Assembly (NCBI RefSeq): GCF_004366735.1
Contig: NZ_SOQX01000003.1
Span: forward strand, 206,507 to 270,506
DNA length: 64,000 bases
Source of the DNA: Thiohalophilus thiocyanatoxydans
GTDB lineage: Bacteria; Pseudomonadota; Gammaproteobacteria; UBA6429; Thiohalophilaceae
Direction of reading: 5' to 3'
The translations under genes were made by a program, and so were the position numbers. Shown here piece after piece: positions 29,069-38,487 of the stretch. The stretch's first letter is position 1, and every line of letters starts with the position of its first letter. Below the pieces are notes generated by a model that saw nothing but the letters and a program-made list of their open reading frames with translations, was not told the DNA's origin and did not search any database.

Positions 29069-29812
29069 TTAGTGCTGCAGGACAAAGGCCTGTTCCACGG
29101 TGAAGTTACCCACGCCCTTGTAGTTGGTCATGGTCCAGCCGTTTTGCTCCAGGTATTCGGTCATATCCTTGTTCATGTGCGGGTTACCACACAGCATGAC
29201 CCGATCCTCTTCCGGATCGATGGCCGGCAGGTTCAGCTGTTGTGCCAGCCTGCCGGAGTAGAACAGATTCGCGCCCCGTTCGGTATTGGCAAAGTCTTCG
29301 CGCGTCACGGTGGGGACGTACAGGAACTCATCTCCGTGGCGGGACTCCAGCTCTTCGCGATAGGCCAGCGCCGGTGCATGACGTACGGTGTGTACCAGGA
29401 TAACCCGTTCGAAATTCTCAAACAGTTCCGTTGAACGGACCAATGACATAAACGGGGCCAGACCGGTGCCGGTGGCCAGCATGTACAGATGCCGTCCCGG
29501 TTGCACGTGGTTCAGGGTCAGCGAGCCGGTGCTTTTGGTATTGATCCAGATAGGGCTGCCGGTATCGGCCTCGGCCAGGTGGCTGGTCAGCGGGCCATCG
29601 GGTACCGCAATACTGAGAAACTCCAGTTGCTCATCCTCATTGGTTGAGACGATCGAGTAGGCGCGGGGGATCAGCTTGCCTTCCGGGCGCAGGCCCAGGG
29701 TGACAAATTCCCCGTTCTTGAATTCAAAGCCCTCGGGTCGGGTGGTCGTGAAGGTGAAGATATTCTCCGACCAGGGGCGTTTGGATGTAATCGTCTGTTC
29801 TGAATAAGGCAT
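29069..29812 (-). CDS. fpr: Ferredoxin/flavodoxin-NADP+ reductase
   Basis: 247 residues, the length of E. coli Fpr. FAD-binding domain at about 5-100 with the RAYSIVSTNEDE motif near residue 49, then the NADP-binding domain with LATGTGLAPFMSLVRS near 111-126 and LCGNPHMNKDM near 213-223. It moves electrons between NADPH and ferredoxin or flavodoxin, which supports Fe-S assembly and oxidative-stress defence. Single gene, minus strand. Confidence 0.95.
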   Translation of the reverse strand: MPYSEQTITSKRPWSENIFTFTTTRPEGFEFKNGEFVTLGLRPEGKLIPRAYSIVSTNEDEQLEFLSIAVPDGPLTSHLAEADTGSPIWINTKSTGSLTLNHVQPGRHLYMLATGTGLAPFMSLVRSTELFENFERVILVHTVRHAPALAYREELESRHGDEFLYVPTVTREDFANTERGANLFYSGRLAQQLNLPAIDPEEDRVMLCGNPHMNKDMTEYLEQNGWTMTNYKGVGNFTVEQAFVLQH

Positions 29813-29939
29813 ACTGCGTTCCGTTAAATGTCTGGTGTGTTTATTATGTCAGGTCACACAGGGGGAGAATCAACCCTTGATGCTGAAGGGTTATACAGGG
29901 GTGTGTGAGACACCAGCATAACAGCCTGTGAGTGCCCTG

Positions 29940-30779
29940 TCATTGCAGGCTATACAGCAATTCAATTTCGTGCGCCCACCGATCGGGTTCGGGCGTCTCC
30001 AGCACCATGGGGATTTCATCAAAGCGCGGATCCTGCATGATGTAATGAAACACCGCCAGCCCCAGTTTGCCTTTCTCCAGGGTTTCATGGCGATCGACCC
30101 GATCCCCCAGATCGGGTTTGGAACCGTTGAGATGCATACCCCGTAAGTAGTCAAAACCGACAATCCGCGCAAACTGATCGAAGATTGTTTCACAGGATTC
30201 AGCAGTGCGCAGATCATACCCGGCGGTAAACGTATGACAGGTATCGAGGCAAACACCGACCCGCGATTTATCTTCGACCTGGTCGATGATCCGCGCCAGA
30301 TGTTCAAAGCGATAACCGAGGTTGGTGCCCTGACCGGCAGTGTTTTCGATCACGGCGGTCACGCCACGGGTTCTGGTCAGCGCGAGGTTGATCGATTCGG
30401 CAATGAGGTCGAGACTTTGCTCCTCGCTGATCTTGTTAAGATGTGAGCCGGGATGAAAATTCAACAGCTTCAGGCCAAGCTGTTCGCAACGCTGCATCTC
30501 GTCGACAAACGCGGTGCGGGATTTTTCGAGTGCGGTTTTCTCCGGATGGCCCAGGTTAATCAGGTAACTGTCGTGGGGCAGAACATGTTCGGCGGCAATA
30601 CCGACCTGTTGCAAATTATGCCTGAACGCCTCGATGGTATCGGCTGTCAGTGGTTTGGCCTGCCACTGGCGCTGGTTTTTGGTGAACAGGGCAAAGGCCC
30701 GTGCGCCGATGGCCCGGGCATTGAGCGGGGCGTTCTGCACACCGCCGGCGGCACTGACGTGGGCGCCTACATATTTCAT
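29940..30779 (-). CDS. nfo: Endonuclease IV (AP endonuclease)
   Basis: 279 residues, normal length. Zn-dependent endonuclease that cuts at abasic sites in base-excision repair. The N-terminus [21 protein letters not shown], and the metal-ligand motifs [14 protein letters not shown] (near 177-190) and [17 protein letters not shown] (near 216-232) are all present. The start is at 30779; the next gene, guaA, is divergent. Confidence 0.97.
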   Translation of the reverse strand: MKYVGAHVSAAGGVQNAPLNARAIGARAFALFTKNQRQWQAKPLTADTIEAFRHNLQQVGIAAEHVLPHDSYLINLGHPEKTALEKSRTAFVDEMQRCEQLGLKLLNFHPGSHLNKISEEQSLDLIAESINLALTRTRGVTAVIENTAGQGTNLGYRFEHLARIIDQVEDKSRVGVCLDTCHTFTAGYDLRTAESCETIFDQFARIVGFDYLRGMHLNGSKPDLGDRVDRHETLEKGKLGLAVFHYIMQDPRFDEIPMVLETPEPDRWAHEIELLYSLQ

Positions 30780-30933
30780 AATCCTATTATATATAAAGTG
30801 TGGCGAGGTGGTTACCCGTACCGGAGTTGATTTATAAGTTACTGATTTTAGTAAAAATACTTGAAATTTTCTGCAGTTTCCGGGATCATCGCCGCTTTAT
30901 TGTCCACCCCGGCCCATTTTTGAGAGTTTACCC

Positions 30934-32511
30934 ATGTCCCAGGATATCCATTCGGACCGCATACTGATCCTCGATTTCGGTTCCCAGTACAGCCAGCTCA
31001 TCGCTCGCCGGGTCCGCGAAGCCGGCGTCTATTGTGAGTTGCACCCCTGGGACATGGAGGAGGCGGCTATCCGGGAATTCAGCCCCAATGGCCTGATTCT
31101 CTCGGGCGGACCGGAGAGTACCACCGCCGAGGGGGCACCCGTGGCGCATCCGCTGTTGTTTGAACTTGGCGTGCCGGTACTGGGGATCTGTTACGGGATG
31201 CAGACCATGGCCCGGCAGCTGGGCGGCTCGGTGGAAATCAGCGACCGCCATGAATACGGTTATGCTCAGGTCCGCGCTCACGGGCATACCCCGTTGCTCA
31301 AGGATATTGAGGATCACGCCAGTCCCGAAGGGTATGGCCTGCTGGATGTGTGGATGAGTCACGGTGATCGGGTCAGTGAGCTGCCGGCAGGCTTCAAGCT
31401 GATGGCCTCCACCGATAGCGCGCCTATCGCAGGTATCGCGGATGTCGAACGCCATTTTTATGGTCTGCAGTTTCATCCGGAGGTCACCCATACCAATCAG
31501 GGTCAGCGCATTATCGAGCGGTTCGTACACGAGATCTGCGGTTGCCGTCGGCTCTGGACACCCGAGAACATCATCGACGAGAGTATCGATCAGATCCGCC
31601 AGCAAGTCGGCGATGACGAAGTGGTGCTCGGTCTCTCCGGCGGCGTCGACTCCTCGGTGGTGGCGGCGTTACTGCACAAGGCCATCGGTGATCAGTTGAC
31701 CTGTGTCTTCGTGGATAACGGCCTGTTACGTCACCTGGAAGGTGAGCAGGTTATGGCGACCTTTGCCGAACACATGGGCATCCGGGTGATCCGGGTGGAT
31801 GCCGAGGATCTGTTCCTGGGTAAACTCAAGGGCGTCAGCGATCCGGAAGAAAAACGCAAGATTATCGGCAACACCTTCATCGATGTGTTTGATACAGAAG
31901 CCGGGAAGCTCACCAATGCCGCCTGGCTGGCACAGGGCACCATTTATCCCGATGTCATCGAGTCGGCCGGCGCCAAGACCGGCAAGGCGCACCTGATAAA
32001 GTCCCATCACAATGTGGGCGGTTTACCGGAGAACATGAAACTCAAGTTGTGCGAACCTCTGCGCGAACTGTTCAAGGACGAAGTGCGCAAGATTGGCGTG
32101 GAACTGGGCTTGCCATTCGATATGGTCTATCGTCATCCGTTCCCCGGCCCCGGCCTGGGGGTACGTATTCTCGGTGAAGTAAAAAAGGAATATGCCGATC
32201 TGCTGCGTCTGGCCGATGCGATTTATATCGAAGAACTGCGCAAGCACGAGTTGTACGACAAGGTCAGCCAGGCCTTTACCGTCTTCATGCCGGTCAAGTC
32301 GGTCGGGGTGACCGGTGACGGGCGCCGTTACCAGTACGTAGTGGCGTTGCGCGCGGTGGAGACCATCGACTTCATGACCGCCCGCTGGGCCCATCTGCCC
32401 TATGAATTCCTCGATCACGTTTCGCGGCGCATCGTCAACGAGATCGACGGCATCTCGCGCGTGGTCTACGACATTACCGGCAAACCACCCGGCACTATCG
32501 AGTGGGAGTGA
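30934..32511 (+). CDS. guaA: GMP synthase (glutamine-hydrolysing)
   Basis: 525 residues, full length. Converts XMP to GMP with ATP and glutamine. The class I amidotransferase domain (about residues 8-200) has the nucleophile in GICYGMQ near 87-93 and the partner HPEVTHT. The ATP pyrophosphatase domain begins at SGGVDSSV near 236-243, followed by the GMP-synthase dimerisation domain. In E. coli it forms guaBA with guaB; here it is 11.5 kb away and must use its own promoter. Confidence 0.98.
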   Translation: MSQDIHSDRILILDFGSQYSQLIARRVREAGVYCELHPWDMEEAAIREFSPNGLILSGGPESTTAEGAPVAHPLLFELGVPVLGICYGMQTMARQLGGSVEISDRHEYGYAQVRAHGHTPLLKDIEDHASPEGYGLLDVWMSHGDRVSELPAGFKLMASTDSAPIAGIADVERHFYGLQFHPEVTHTNQGQRIIERFVHEICGCRRLWTPENIIDESIDQIRQQVGDDEVVLGLSGGVDSSVVAALLHKAIGDQLTCVFVDNGLLRHLEGEQVMATFAEHMGIRVIRVDAEDLFLGKLKGVSDPEEKRKIIGNTFIDVFDTEAGKLTNAAWLAQGTIYPDVIESAGAKTGKAHLIKSHHNVGGLPENMKLKLCEPLRELFKDEVRKIGVELGLPFDMVYRHPFPGPGLGVRILGEVKKEYADLLRLADAIYIEELRKHELYDKVSQAFTVFMPVKSVGVTGDGRRYQYVVALRAVETIDFMTARWAHLPYEFLDHVSRRIVNEIDGISRVVYDITGKPPGTIEWE

Positions 32512-32571
32512 ATTTAATTTTGTTGTAGTTGCAGTAGTTTAGAGGCGATTAAATATAATAATTCAAGCTGA

Positions 32572-32592
32572 CACGCCTTTTGAAAGGGCGTG
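32572..32592. terminator. Hairpin after guaA
   Basis: CACGCC and GGCGTG pair around TTTTGAAAG, followed by AGTTTAATTT. A weak terminator for guaA. The following stretch to 32749 has no gene. Confidence 0.45.
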
Positions 32593-32749
32593 AGTTTAAT
32601 TTGTAAGTGCAACAGGGTTAAAGGAAAGTCCGACTCAGGCTCAGTCATGCAATTCAATCGCAAATCAAAGGAACACTTGATAAGACACTATACCGGCTTA
32701 CGCGGAAACACTATACCCGCTTCGGCCTGTATAAAAGCCGGTTTTAAGT

Positions 32750-32770
32750 AAACCCGGGCGCGGGTTTTAT
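32750..32770. terminator. Hairpin after the small lipoprotein gene
   Basis: AAACCCG / CGGGTTT with a GGCG loop, followed on the plus strand by TTAT. It could end the minus-strand gene at 32807-32971 or plus-strand read-through from guaA. Confidence 0.4.
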
Positions 32771-32806
32771 CGGCCCGGGCGGTGCCAATCGGGAAGCGGC
32801 AGCGGA

Positions 32807-32971
32807 TCAGTTGCCGTCGGTGGCATCTTTGATGGCATCGCCCGTTTCTTCAACTGTGTCGTCAATTTCCTCACCAGCCTCTTCCATAGGGCCGTCCTTG
32901 TCGCAGCCAGGCAGTGTGATCATCAGGGTACTCATGAGCAGGGCGGCTGCAATGGTTTCGATGAGTTTCAT
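32807..32971 (-). CDS. 54-residue acidic lipoprotein (entericidin-like)
   Basis: A short gene: ATG at 32971, TGA at 32807-32809. The product begins MKLIETIAAALLMSTLM and has a lipobox ITLPGC (C23 lipidated). The mature part is acidic and helical, with EEAGEEIDDTVEETGDAIKD, a pattern seen in entericidin and related envelope-stress lipoproteins. It opens a run of stress and envelope genes. Function is inferred only from the pattern. Confidence 0.72.
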   Translation of the reverse strand: MKLIETIAAALLMSTLMITLPGCDKDGPMEEAGEEIDDTVEETGDAIKDATDGN

Positions 32972-33292
32972 GGTTCTTTCGCTCCGTGTGGGTTACTGTA
33001 ATACACAGATCCGCCCCGGCGTCTGTAATGGCGTAGATCTGTTAAGTTGGATTAAATCATGACGGTCTGTCGAAAAATTATCTGTGCGCAGGCGTACAGA
33101 TCGTTCAAGCTGGATTGGCCCTCGGTTGATTGTTCACCGGGCACTGGAGGAGTGAATAAGTGGGTGGGTCAATGAGCCTGGTGGATTCGCGCCTCTGTTC
33201 GTTGCCGCGCAGACAAGGTTTGGCATTTGCGAGAGACTTACCGGTACTGACCACGTCCATCCATCCCACCACAGCAACGGGAAACAAATACC

Positions 33293-33586
33293 ATGAGTGA
33301 TAAACCAGCCAGTGGCGACCACGCCACCACAGACCGTCTCTCCGAGCGCGCTCACGAGTCAGTAGACCGGTTCGCCAAGACTGCGGGCAAGGGCGAGGAA
33401 CGGATTCGCCAGGAGGCCGCGGATGCGGAGGCCCGTGTCAGGGATGCCGGGCATAAAGTCAAGGAGCGCTCCGGTGAGGCCCTGCACTCCATTAACGAGT
33501 TCGTTCATAACAAACCTTTGATCTCCCTGGGCCTTGCCTTTGCCGCGGGAACCTTGTTGTCTGCCTACCTGAGACGCCGCTCATAG
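33293..33586 (+). CDS. YqjD/ElaB (DUF883)-like membrane-anchored protein
   Basis: 97 residues. A long charged helical region (residues 10-72, rich in Glu, Arg and Ala) is followed by a C-terminal membrane helix (KPLISLGLAFAAGTLLSAYL) and RRRS, the layout of YqjD, ElaB and YgaM. In E. coli these stationary-phase proteins anchor ribosomes to the inner membrane. The next gene overlaps its stop by one base, and a YqjE-like gene lies convergent nearby, echoing the yqjDEK cluster. Confidence 0.85.
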   Translation: MSDKPASGDHATTDRLSERAHESVDRFAKTAGKGEERIRQEAADAEARVRDAGHKVKERSGEALHSINEFVHNKPLISLGLAFAAGTLLSAYLRRRS

Positions 33587-33855
33587 TGTCTCGTAACCAG
33601 TTGAGGCAGGAGGCCGCGCAGGTGCGCGACCGAATTGATCATCGTGTCTGTCTTGTACATCAGCGTACCGACAGCCTGGTGCATCAGGTACGGGCCCTGG
33701 CCCGCAGCCCTGCCGCACTGCCCGTTGCCTTTGTCTTTGGCATACTGGCCGAACGCCTGGATGTGTCCGATATCAAAGGTGCCTGCGGATTTTTGACCGG
33801 CCAGGCAAATGCCATGCAGATCATCTCCAGCTTCATCGGCTCGCCAGCCCGCTGA
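33586..33855 (+). CDS. Hypothetical protein, likely YqjK-like partner
   Basis: 89 residues, GTG start overlapping the TAG of the previous gene by one base. The N-terminal half is charged and helical (QEAAQVRDRIDHRV), the middle is hydrophobic (PAALPVAFVFGILAERL). No domain is recognised. Its coupling to a YqjD-like gene and size suggest a YqjK-like companion. Confidence 0.65.
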   Translation: MSRNQLRQEAAQVRDRIDHRVCLVHQRTDSLVHQVRALARSPAALPVAFVFGILAERLDVSDIKGACGFLTGQANAMQIISSFIGSPAR

Positions 33856-33860
33856 TCCGC

Positions 33861-34289
33861 TTACTCATCCTCTGGTCGCTGCCCGGCAGGGTCAACGATA
33901 GACCGGGCATGGGTGAACAGATTGTTAACACTGGCCCGGCTCTCACGAAATGTGAGGTCCCGTGTCATGTAGCGCAGCCGCCAGAAGAGCAGGGCCACAA
34001 GCACGAGATGAGCCAGCGCCACCGTCAACAGAGCACCCGTCAGGCTGAAGGCCTGCAGGCTGGCCAGTGTCATCACCAGCGCCGCCCCGATAAGCAGCCA
34101 GCTAGTCACCAGTAGCAGCGCCATGAGCACGGTGAGTCCGATCATCACCAGTGCCGTGTGCCCGAACAGTCGCGCCTCCACCAACACAAGGCGTACCATG
34201 TCAGCCGACAGGGCCTTCAGGAGGCGTATGATGTCCCCGATGCCGTCGTGCTCATCTGCTTCATCCCGTGACGGATCCGTCTCTTTCAT
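33861..34289 (-). CDS. Phage-holin-like/YqjE-family membrane protein
   Basis: 142 residues. An amphipathic N-terminal region (DIIRLLKALSADMVRLVLVEARLF) precedes two long membrane segments (about 49-74 and 82-105). This is the layout of the YqjE / putative Actinobacterial Holin-X family. Its ATG overlaps the end of the AI-2E gene by four bases, so it is translated with it. Probable stationary-phase or envelope-stress function. Confidence 0.78.
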   Translation of the reverse strand: MKETDPSRDEADEHDGIGDIIRLLKALSADMVRLVLVEARLFGHTALVMIGLTVLMALLLVTSWLLIGAALVMTLASLQAFSLTGALLTVALAHLVLVALLFWRLRYMTRDLTFRESRASVNNLFTHARSIVDPAGQRPEDE

Positions 34290-35467
34290 GACCTGGCCTC
34301 CCGGTTGCTCAGCGAGCGTTTCAGGCTGGTTTTGATCTCGCTCCAGATAGCGACAAAGAATGCTGTCAGGGGAACCGCGAGTACCATGCCGATAATGCCG
34401 CTCAAGGCTGTGCCCCAGAAGAACAGGGAAATAACCACGAGTGCGGGGTGCAGGCCCGAGTGGTTGGCCATGATTTTCGGTGTCAGCAACCAGCTTTCCA
34501 CCAGTTGCACCGCCGCGAATACCAGTCCGGTCAAAAGCAGTAACTCAATACCGCCGTCCGGCTGGAAGTAGGCCATGGGCAGGACCACCAGCAAGCCGAT
34601 CAGGGTGCCTAGGAAGGGGACGATATTCAGCAGCCCCAGCACCAGCCCGACCAGCACGCCGAACTTCAGGCCGATCAGCGTAAAGCTCAGGGCATACAAG
34701 ATACCCATGGACACGGCGATGATCAGCTGGCCCTGAAAGAAGGCGCTGACGTATCCCACGAAGACATCCATGAAATACAGTACTTTCTGCCGGGTGGGAT
34801 TGTGAAAGATGGATAACAGTTCGGATGCCTTTCCCCGCAGCAAATTCCCGGAGAGCAGGGTAAAGAACAGGAACAGAGGTACGAAGCTGATACCCGCCAA
34901 CACCCCCAGAGAGGACATGATGACCTTGCCCGGGTCTTTCACGACTGGCTGGGACTCCTCCCCCCCATCGCTGCTTTCCATGCGGTTGGAAATCATTGTG
35001 CTGAGTTCCGGGAAGTGCGAAGAGAAACGTGCCTGCCAGCTCGCCAGTATGTCGGGCAAAACAGTCATCAACTGGATGGCCTGACTGACCAGGACGGGGA
35101 CAAGCAGGAAAATCAGGCCGCTGATAGCCACGAAGAAGATCAGCAGCAAAAGAATGATGGCCAGCAAGTGCGGTAAGCGAAGCCGTCTCTCGAGAAACTC
35201 CACCACAGGATGCAGCACCAGAGCCAGAATGCCGGCGAGGGAGAGCGACAGAAGCAGGTTGTAGAACGCATTCACTATCCAGCCAAATGACCACACGATG
35301 ATTCCGATCAGCGTGGCCAGTGCAACCAGGGAAAACAGAACCGCCGTGTAACGAAACAAGCGAAGCTCAACCGTATTGAACAGTCGTTTATCCGGAGATG
35401 ACGTCGCCGGGTTTGGATCGGTACTCTTTGCCCTGCCAACCTGGGGTTCCGGTATGTCGTGGGGCAC
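34286..35467 (-). CDS. AI-2E family (PerM/YhhT-type) transporter
   Basis: 393 residues. About eight membrane segments: pairs near residues 38-60 and 65-90, one near 100-122, and a group at 195-350, with a long hydrophilic loop between about 150 and 195. Motif regions GILYALSFTLIGLKFGVLVGLVLGLLNIVPFLGTLIG and PALVVISLFFWG are typical of this family. Family members include TqsA and PerM; substrates vary. It lies in an operon with the YqjE-like gene and near a DUF3185 gene. Confidence 0.9.
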   Translation of the reverse strand: MPHDIPEPQVGRAKSTDPNPATSSPDKRLFNTVELRLFRYTAVLFSLVALATLIGIIVWSFGWIVNAFYNLLLSLSLAGILALVLHPVVEFLERRLRLPHLLAIILLLLIFFVAISGLIFLLVPVLVSQAIQLMTVLPDILASWQARFSSHFPELSTMISNRMESSDGGEESQPVVKDPGKVIMSSLGVLAGISFVPLFLFFTLLSGNLLRGKASELLSIFHNPTRQKVLYFMDVFVGYVSAFFQGQLIIAVSMGILYALSFTLIGLKFGVLVGLVLGLLNIVPFLGTLIGLLVVLPMAYFQPDGGIELLLLTGLVFAAVQLVESWLLTPKIMANHSGLHPALVVISLFFWGTALSGIIGMVLAVPLTAFFVAIWSEIKTSLKRSLSNREARS

Positions 35468-35481
35468 CGGAGACTCCTGCG

Positions 35482-35697
35482 TCAGTGTCTTGCGGATTTA
35501 CCGAACAGCAGTAGTCCAACACCGGCCACCGTAGAAGCCGCGCCAAGGATCAGGAACCAGGTGGTTGAGTCAGTGAAGCGGCCGGTTACGGCCTCCGTCA
35601 CCTGATCGCCCAGGCTTTGGGATGACTGGTACGCGAAGAAAAGCAGGATTAAACCGACAATAATCAAGACAATAGCCAAAATTCTATTATTCATCAT
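35482..35697 (-). CDS. DUF3185-family small membrane protein
   Basis: 71 residues: N-terminal membrane helix (AIVLIIVGLILLFFAYQSSQ), a short periplasmic loop with FTDSTTWFLILG, and a second helix ending in FGKSARH. This matches the DUF3185 pattern. It heads the minus-strand group with the AI-2E transporter, 14 bases upstream. Function unknown; it often accompanies stress genes. Confidence 0.8.
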   Translation of the reverse strand: MMNNRILAIVLIIVGLILLFFAYQSSQSLGDQVTEAVTGRFTDSTTWFLILGAASTVAGVGLLLFGKSARH

Positions 35698-35786
35698 TTT
35701 AATCTCTTTCTGATGGTGGAGGAGTGATCATTATTTCATTATTCAAGAATGGTTTTCTGAAGGTGCTGCTGGCATGCTGACATTGC

Positions 35787-35870
35787 TCTTCCTGGCCTGG
35801 TGCGTACGTACATAGTCTCATCCGCACGGTTGATCAGGGTCGCGATATTCTCGCCATCGTCTAATTCCGA
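35787..35870 (-). pseudogene. GGDEF-domain C-terminal remnant
   Basis: In the minus-strand frame spanning 35739-36050, about 28 residues resemble the end of a GGDEF domain: ELDDGENIATLINRADETMY followed by PGR. Compare YPDDGDNIETLLRFADAAMY in the intact cyclase at 57469-58935. The rest of the frame shows no GGDEF core, so this is a decayed fragment. Confidence 0.55.
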
Positions 35871-35968
35871 CGTCCCTCGCCGTACAGTTTTGTCACACAC
35901 ACAGCAATTTACCGCCGGCGTCGCGTTCTGTGAGCCATCACAAGCACCCGACAAGGCGCTCGCCTGAT

Positions 35969-36043
35969 TCAGCGCAGTCCCAGGAGCCCCAGGATAACCA
36001 GGACAATGACGACTGCACCCACAATCCATATGATTTGATTCAC
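35969..36043 (-). CDS. 24-residue single-helix membrane micro-protein
   Basis: GTG at 36043, TGA at 35969-35971. The product begins MNQIIWIVGAVVIVL and ends LGLLGLR, one uninterrupted membrane helix. An AAGGAAG ribosome-binding site lies seven bases upstream. Similar tiny proteins beginning with a short polar stretch and ending in GLR occur near stress genes in other gammaproteobacteria, as I recall. The frame overlaps the GGDEF remnant's longer frame but in a different register. Confidence 0.65.
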   Translation of the reverse strand: MNQIIWIVGAVVIVLVILGLLGLR

Positions 36044-36805
36044 GATTCACTTCCTTTTCTGTTAATTACATGCCTGTTTACCACTGCGTTGGACTCCGCT
36101 TCGGTGCGCTAGCGAACGAACGTCTGGGAATTCGGGCGGTTTTGATCTCGATAAGCCCGTTTGAACGGTCTGTCAATATTCACCATGTTCTGGTCGCGCG
36201 AGGTCAGGCGACCGTCGTAAAGCAAGAGGAACGACCAAAGAGTCACCAGTATAGCTCCTGCAGCCCCAGACAAGACTCTGTCCTGGAGTCCATTTCATCC
36301 TGAGACGCTCCGTGTTCGTCACTGCGTCATCCAGGATCTGGTATCAGATTTATGTGCTTTTATGCGGGGCTTAAAGGTGTGTCTCGAAGATAAAACAGAA
36401 AATAATTGTTTGTGTATTTGAGGCAGTCGACAAAGCGGTCGCTTTTCACAAGCCTGAAAAGGTGGTAGTTGAGTCGGTGTGTTTCCGCACTGAATGAGAA
36501 GTTTTCACCAAGAGACGATTCCCGGCGAATCTCAAGAAAACTTGTTGAGCTGCTCATACGGGAAGGGGCTGTTTTCCGCAACGTGAATGGCCGGGAAGAT
36601 TTCAGAGGGTCTCTCGGCATTGAGTGGATAGGAAGTTTTTATTCATTAAGTGCGCTTACGAACTGACGAACTAAAGGTTTTGGGAAGATTATGTGAATAT
36701 GCGTTGTCTGAATACTCTGGCATTCGCTTCAACGCGGTCTGCGCCAGTTACGTAATGGCGAATTTTGGAACCGCCACATGAAAGTTACAAACTAAGGAAT
36801 ATAAC
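36044..36805. other. AT-richer gap without a convincing gene
   Basis: Only short frames are seen, on both strands, of which 36360-36620 (minus) and 36469-36666 (plus) are the longest. Neither has a recognisable domain or a good ribosome-binding site. The composition is unlike the flanking genes, suggesting degraded or foreign DNA. Confidence 0.4.
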
Positions 36806-37354
36806 ATGAACAGAGTCAACACTGCGGCAATTACTCTCTGTCTTCTTGGTGCATTGCCTATAGCAGCATTCGCACAATCCTCTGATGTCGGCCCACATCA
36901 TGGCGACCGGGAGTTCTCCATCTCCGGAACCGGCAGCAGTGATCAGGAATTCAATAGCGGTACCTTCGGCGTAACCGGCGATCTGGGCTGGCATATGCAG
37001 GATAACGTGGTTGCCGGTATCCGGCAAAGCATCAATTATGCAAGTATCGAAGGTGAACACCTCAAGGATGATTTCTGGAACGGTTCAACCCGAGGTTACC
37101 TCAACTATCATTTTCTTGCCGATCGTGCGCGGCCGTTTATCGGCGCCAGCCTCGGCGGAATCTACGGCGACGGCGTCAAAGACAGCGGCTTCGCCGGCCT
37201 GGAGACGGGCGTGAAGTACTACGTGCGGACGAAGACCTATTTCCTCGCCCGCGTCGAGTACCAGTTCCTTTTCGACAGCACCAGTGAAGCTGATGATGCG
37301 TTCCAGGACGACGGAGCCTGGGCCTATACGGTGGGACTGGGTTACAACTTTTAA
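36806..37354 (+). CDS. Outer-membrane beta-barrel protein (OmpA/OmpW-like)
   Basis: 182 residues. AAGGA lies eight bases before the ATG. Signal peptide residues 1-24 (LLGALPIAAFAQ). The mature protein is built of amphipathic strands (FSISGTGSSDQEF, LGWHMQDNVVAGIR, FLARVEYQFLF) and ends in YNF, the C-terminal aromatic signal for BAM-mediated insertion. Small eight-stranded barrel predicted; role unknown, possibly envelope integrity. Confidence 0.82.
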   Translation: MNRVNTAAITLCLLGALPIAAFAQSSDVGPHHGDREFSISGTGSSDQEFNSGTFGVTGDLGWHMQDNVVAGIRQSINYASIEGEHLKDDFWNGSTRGYLNYHFLADRARPFIGASLGGIYGDGVKDSGFAGLETGVKYYVRTKTYFLARVEYQFLFDSTSEADDAFQDDGAWAYTVGLGYNF

Positions 37355-37814
37355 ACCACGGCAAAGCGTTGTCGAAATACTGGAAGCTCTGACACTTCTT
37401 CCGACTATCATTGCTGTCATCAAAGCGTTTTGACAAGGGAGGCGATCCTGCTCAGGTTAAGCCTGAGTGAGGTCGCAACCCATGCCATACATGAACGGAT
37501 ATTGCTCTCGCTGATGATCGATTCATGAGAACAGGTTGTTCAGGTCGAGGACGATTGGGGTGTGGAGGCCTCGGTTGCAATGCCGAAGACTATCACCGGA
37601 GTCGGCGGGGGTAACTGTTTCTCCAACTTTTTGGATGATGATGCTGCAGGGCGAATAATTGCCAACGGATAGAATTATCGGAATTAGTTTTCAGGACGAT
37701 AAAAATGTTGAAGCACTACTCTTAACACGCGGTTGGAAAACTTGTGTTATTACATACTGAAACCGAATCGTTGAAAGATGCCGTATGGTGCATCAGGTGA
37801 AGGATTTGTTTCTC
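37355..37814. other. Gap with no clear gene
   Basis: A palindrome GCTCAGGTTAAGCCTGAG lies near 37451, and a short open stretch near 37548-37670 (EDDWGVEASVAMPKTITG...) is closed by a stop and has no start or domain. Probably remnants. Confidence 0.35.
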
Positions 37815-38036
37815 CCGCATAGTAAAACCGCAGGGGCTTTCGCTGCTGCCTTCTGTTATACCACAACAAGTGGAATACAGGAATTCAATCAGATCGTTTA
37901 AATTCCGGAGCAGACTTCAGATCTCTCGGGTCGTTTTAATCTTCAATTCGTCCTTATCAGACGAGCCAGATCGGTTTACCGCGTCCCGGCCAATGGCGAT
38001 GTCTTTCTTGCCCATGCCCAGGAATCCGTCACCACA
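37815..38036 (-). pseudogene. Truncated second copy of the PRC-barrel gene 3' end
   Basis: This stretch is similar base by base to 39285-39503, the terminator and 3' part of the PRC-barrel gene. Shared features include the AGGAATTCAATC junction, the CAGACTTCAGATC / CAGACATCAGATC stretch, and CCCATGCCCAGGAATCCG. Frame-breaking changes and the missing 5' part mark it as a decayed duplicate. The region 38037-38487 behind it has no gene. Confidence 0.75.
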
Positions 38037-38487
38037 AACAAGGTGAGTATGCTGTCCACACACACTCTGCAACTGTGTACGGATTGGTGATAAGCGCTCT
38101 CGTAGTGTGTCCTTTCCCGGCTACTGCCGGGGCGATACCCATTATTTTTTTATGACTCACGCACGGATTGTTCTCACACTACGGCCAATACCCGGCTCCA
38201 GCGTGGGTCACGTGCACCATCGTTTTCCGCTAACGCCTGCTCAGTCTGATTTTCATGAATTGACATAATCCGGGGTTGCCGATAGGGTTTTGGTCAGATT
38301 CGAGTACAGTTCGCAAGTCGCAGGGATGCCCAATTTTAGCTTGAGCATAAGCGAGCATTTTGTCGGTGCGATGGCGCACCTACTGTAGTCATTGTTCGTT
38401 ATCCTGTACCGGAGTCCCCGTGCGCCTTCAAAGCACTTTTGCAGGGTCGATTCCGGTGCCTTCAGGTATCTTTTTCAGGAGTCTGCG

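Noticed and set aside
36360..36620. 86-codon minus-strand frame
   Set aside because: No domain, no ribosome-binding site, and an AT-rich gap context. Kept only as part of the gap.
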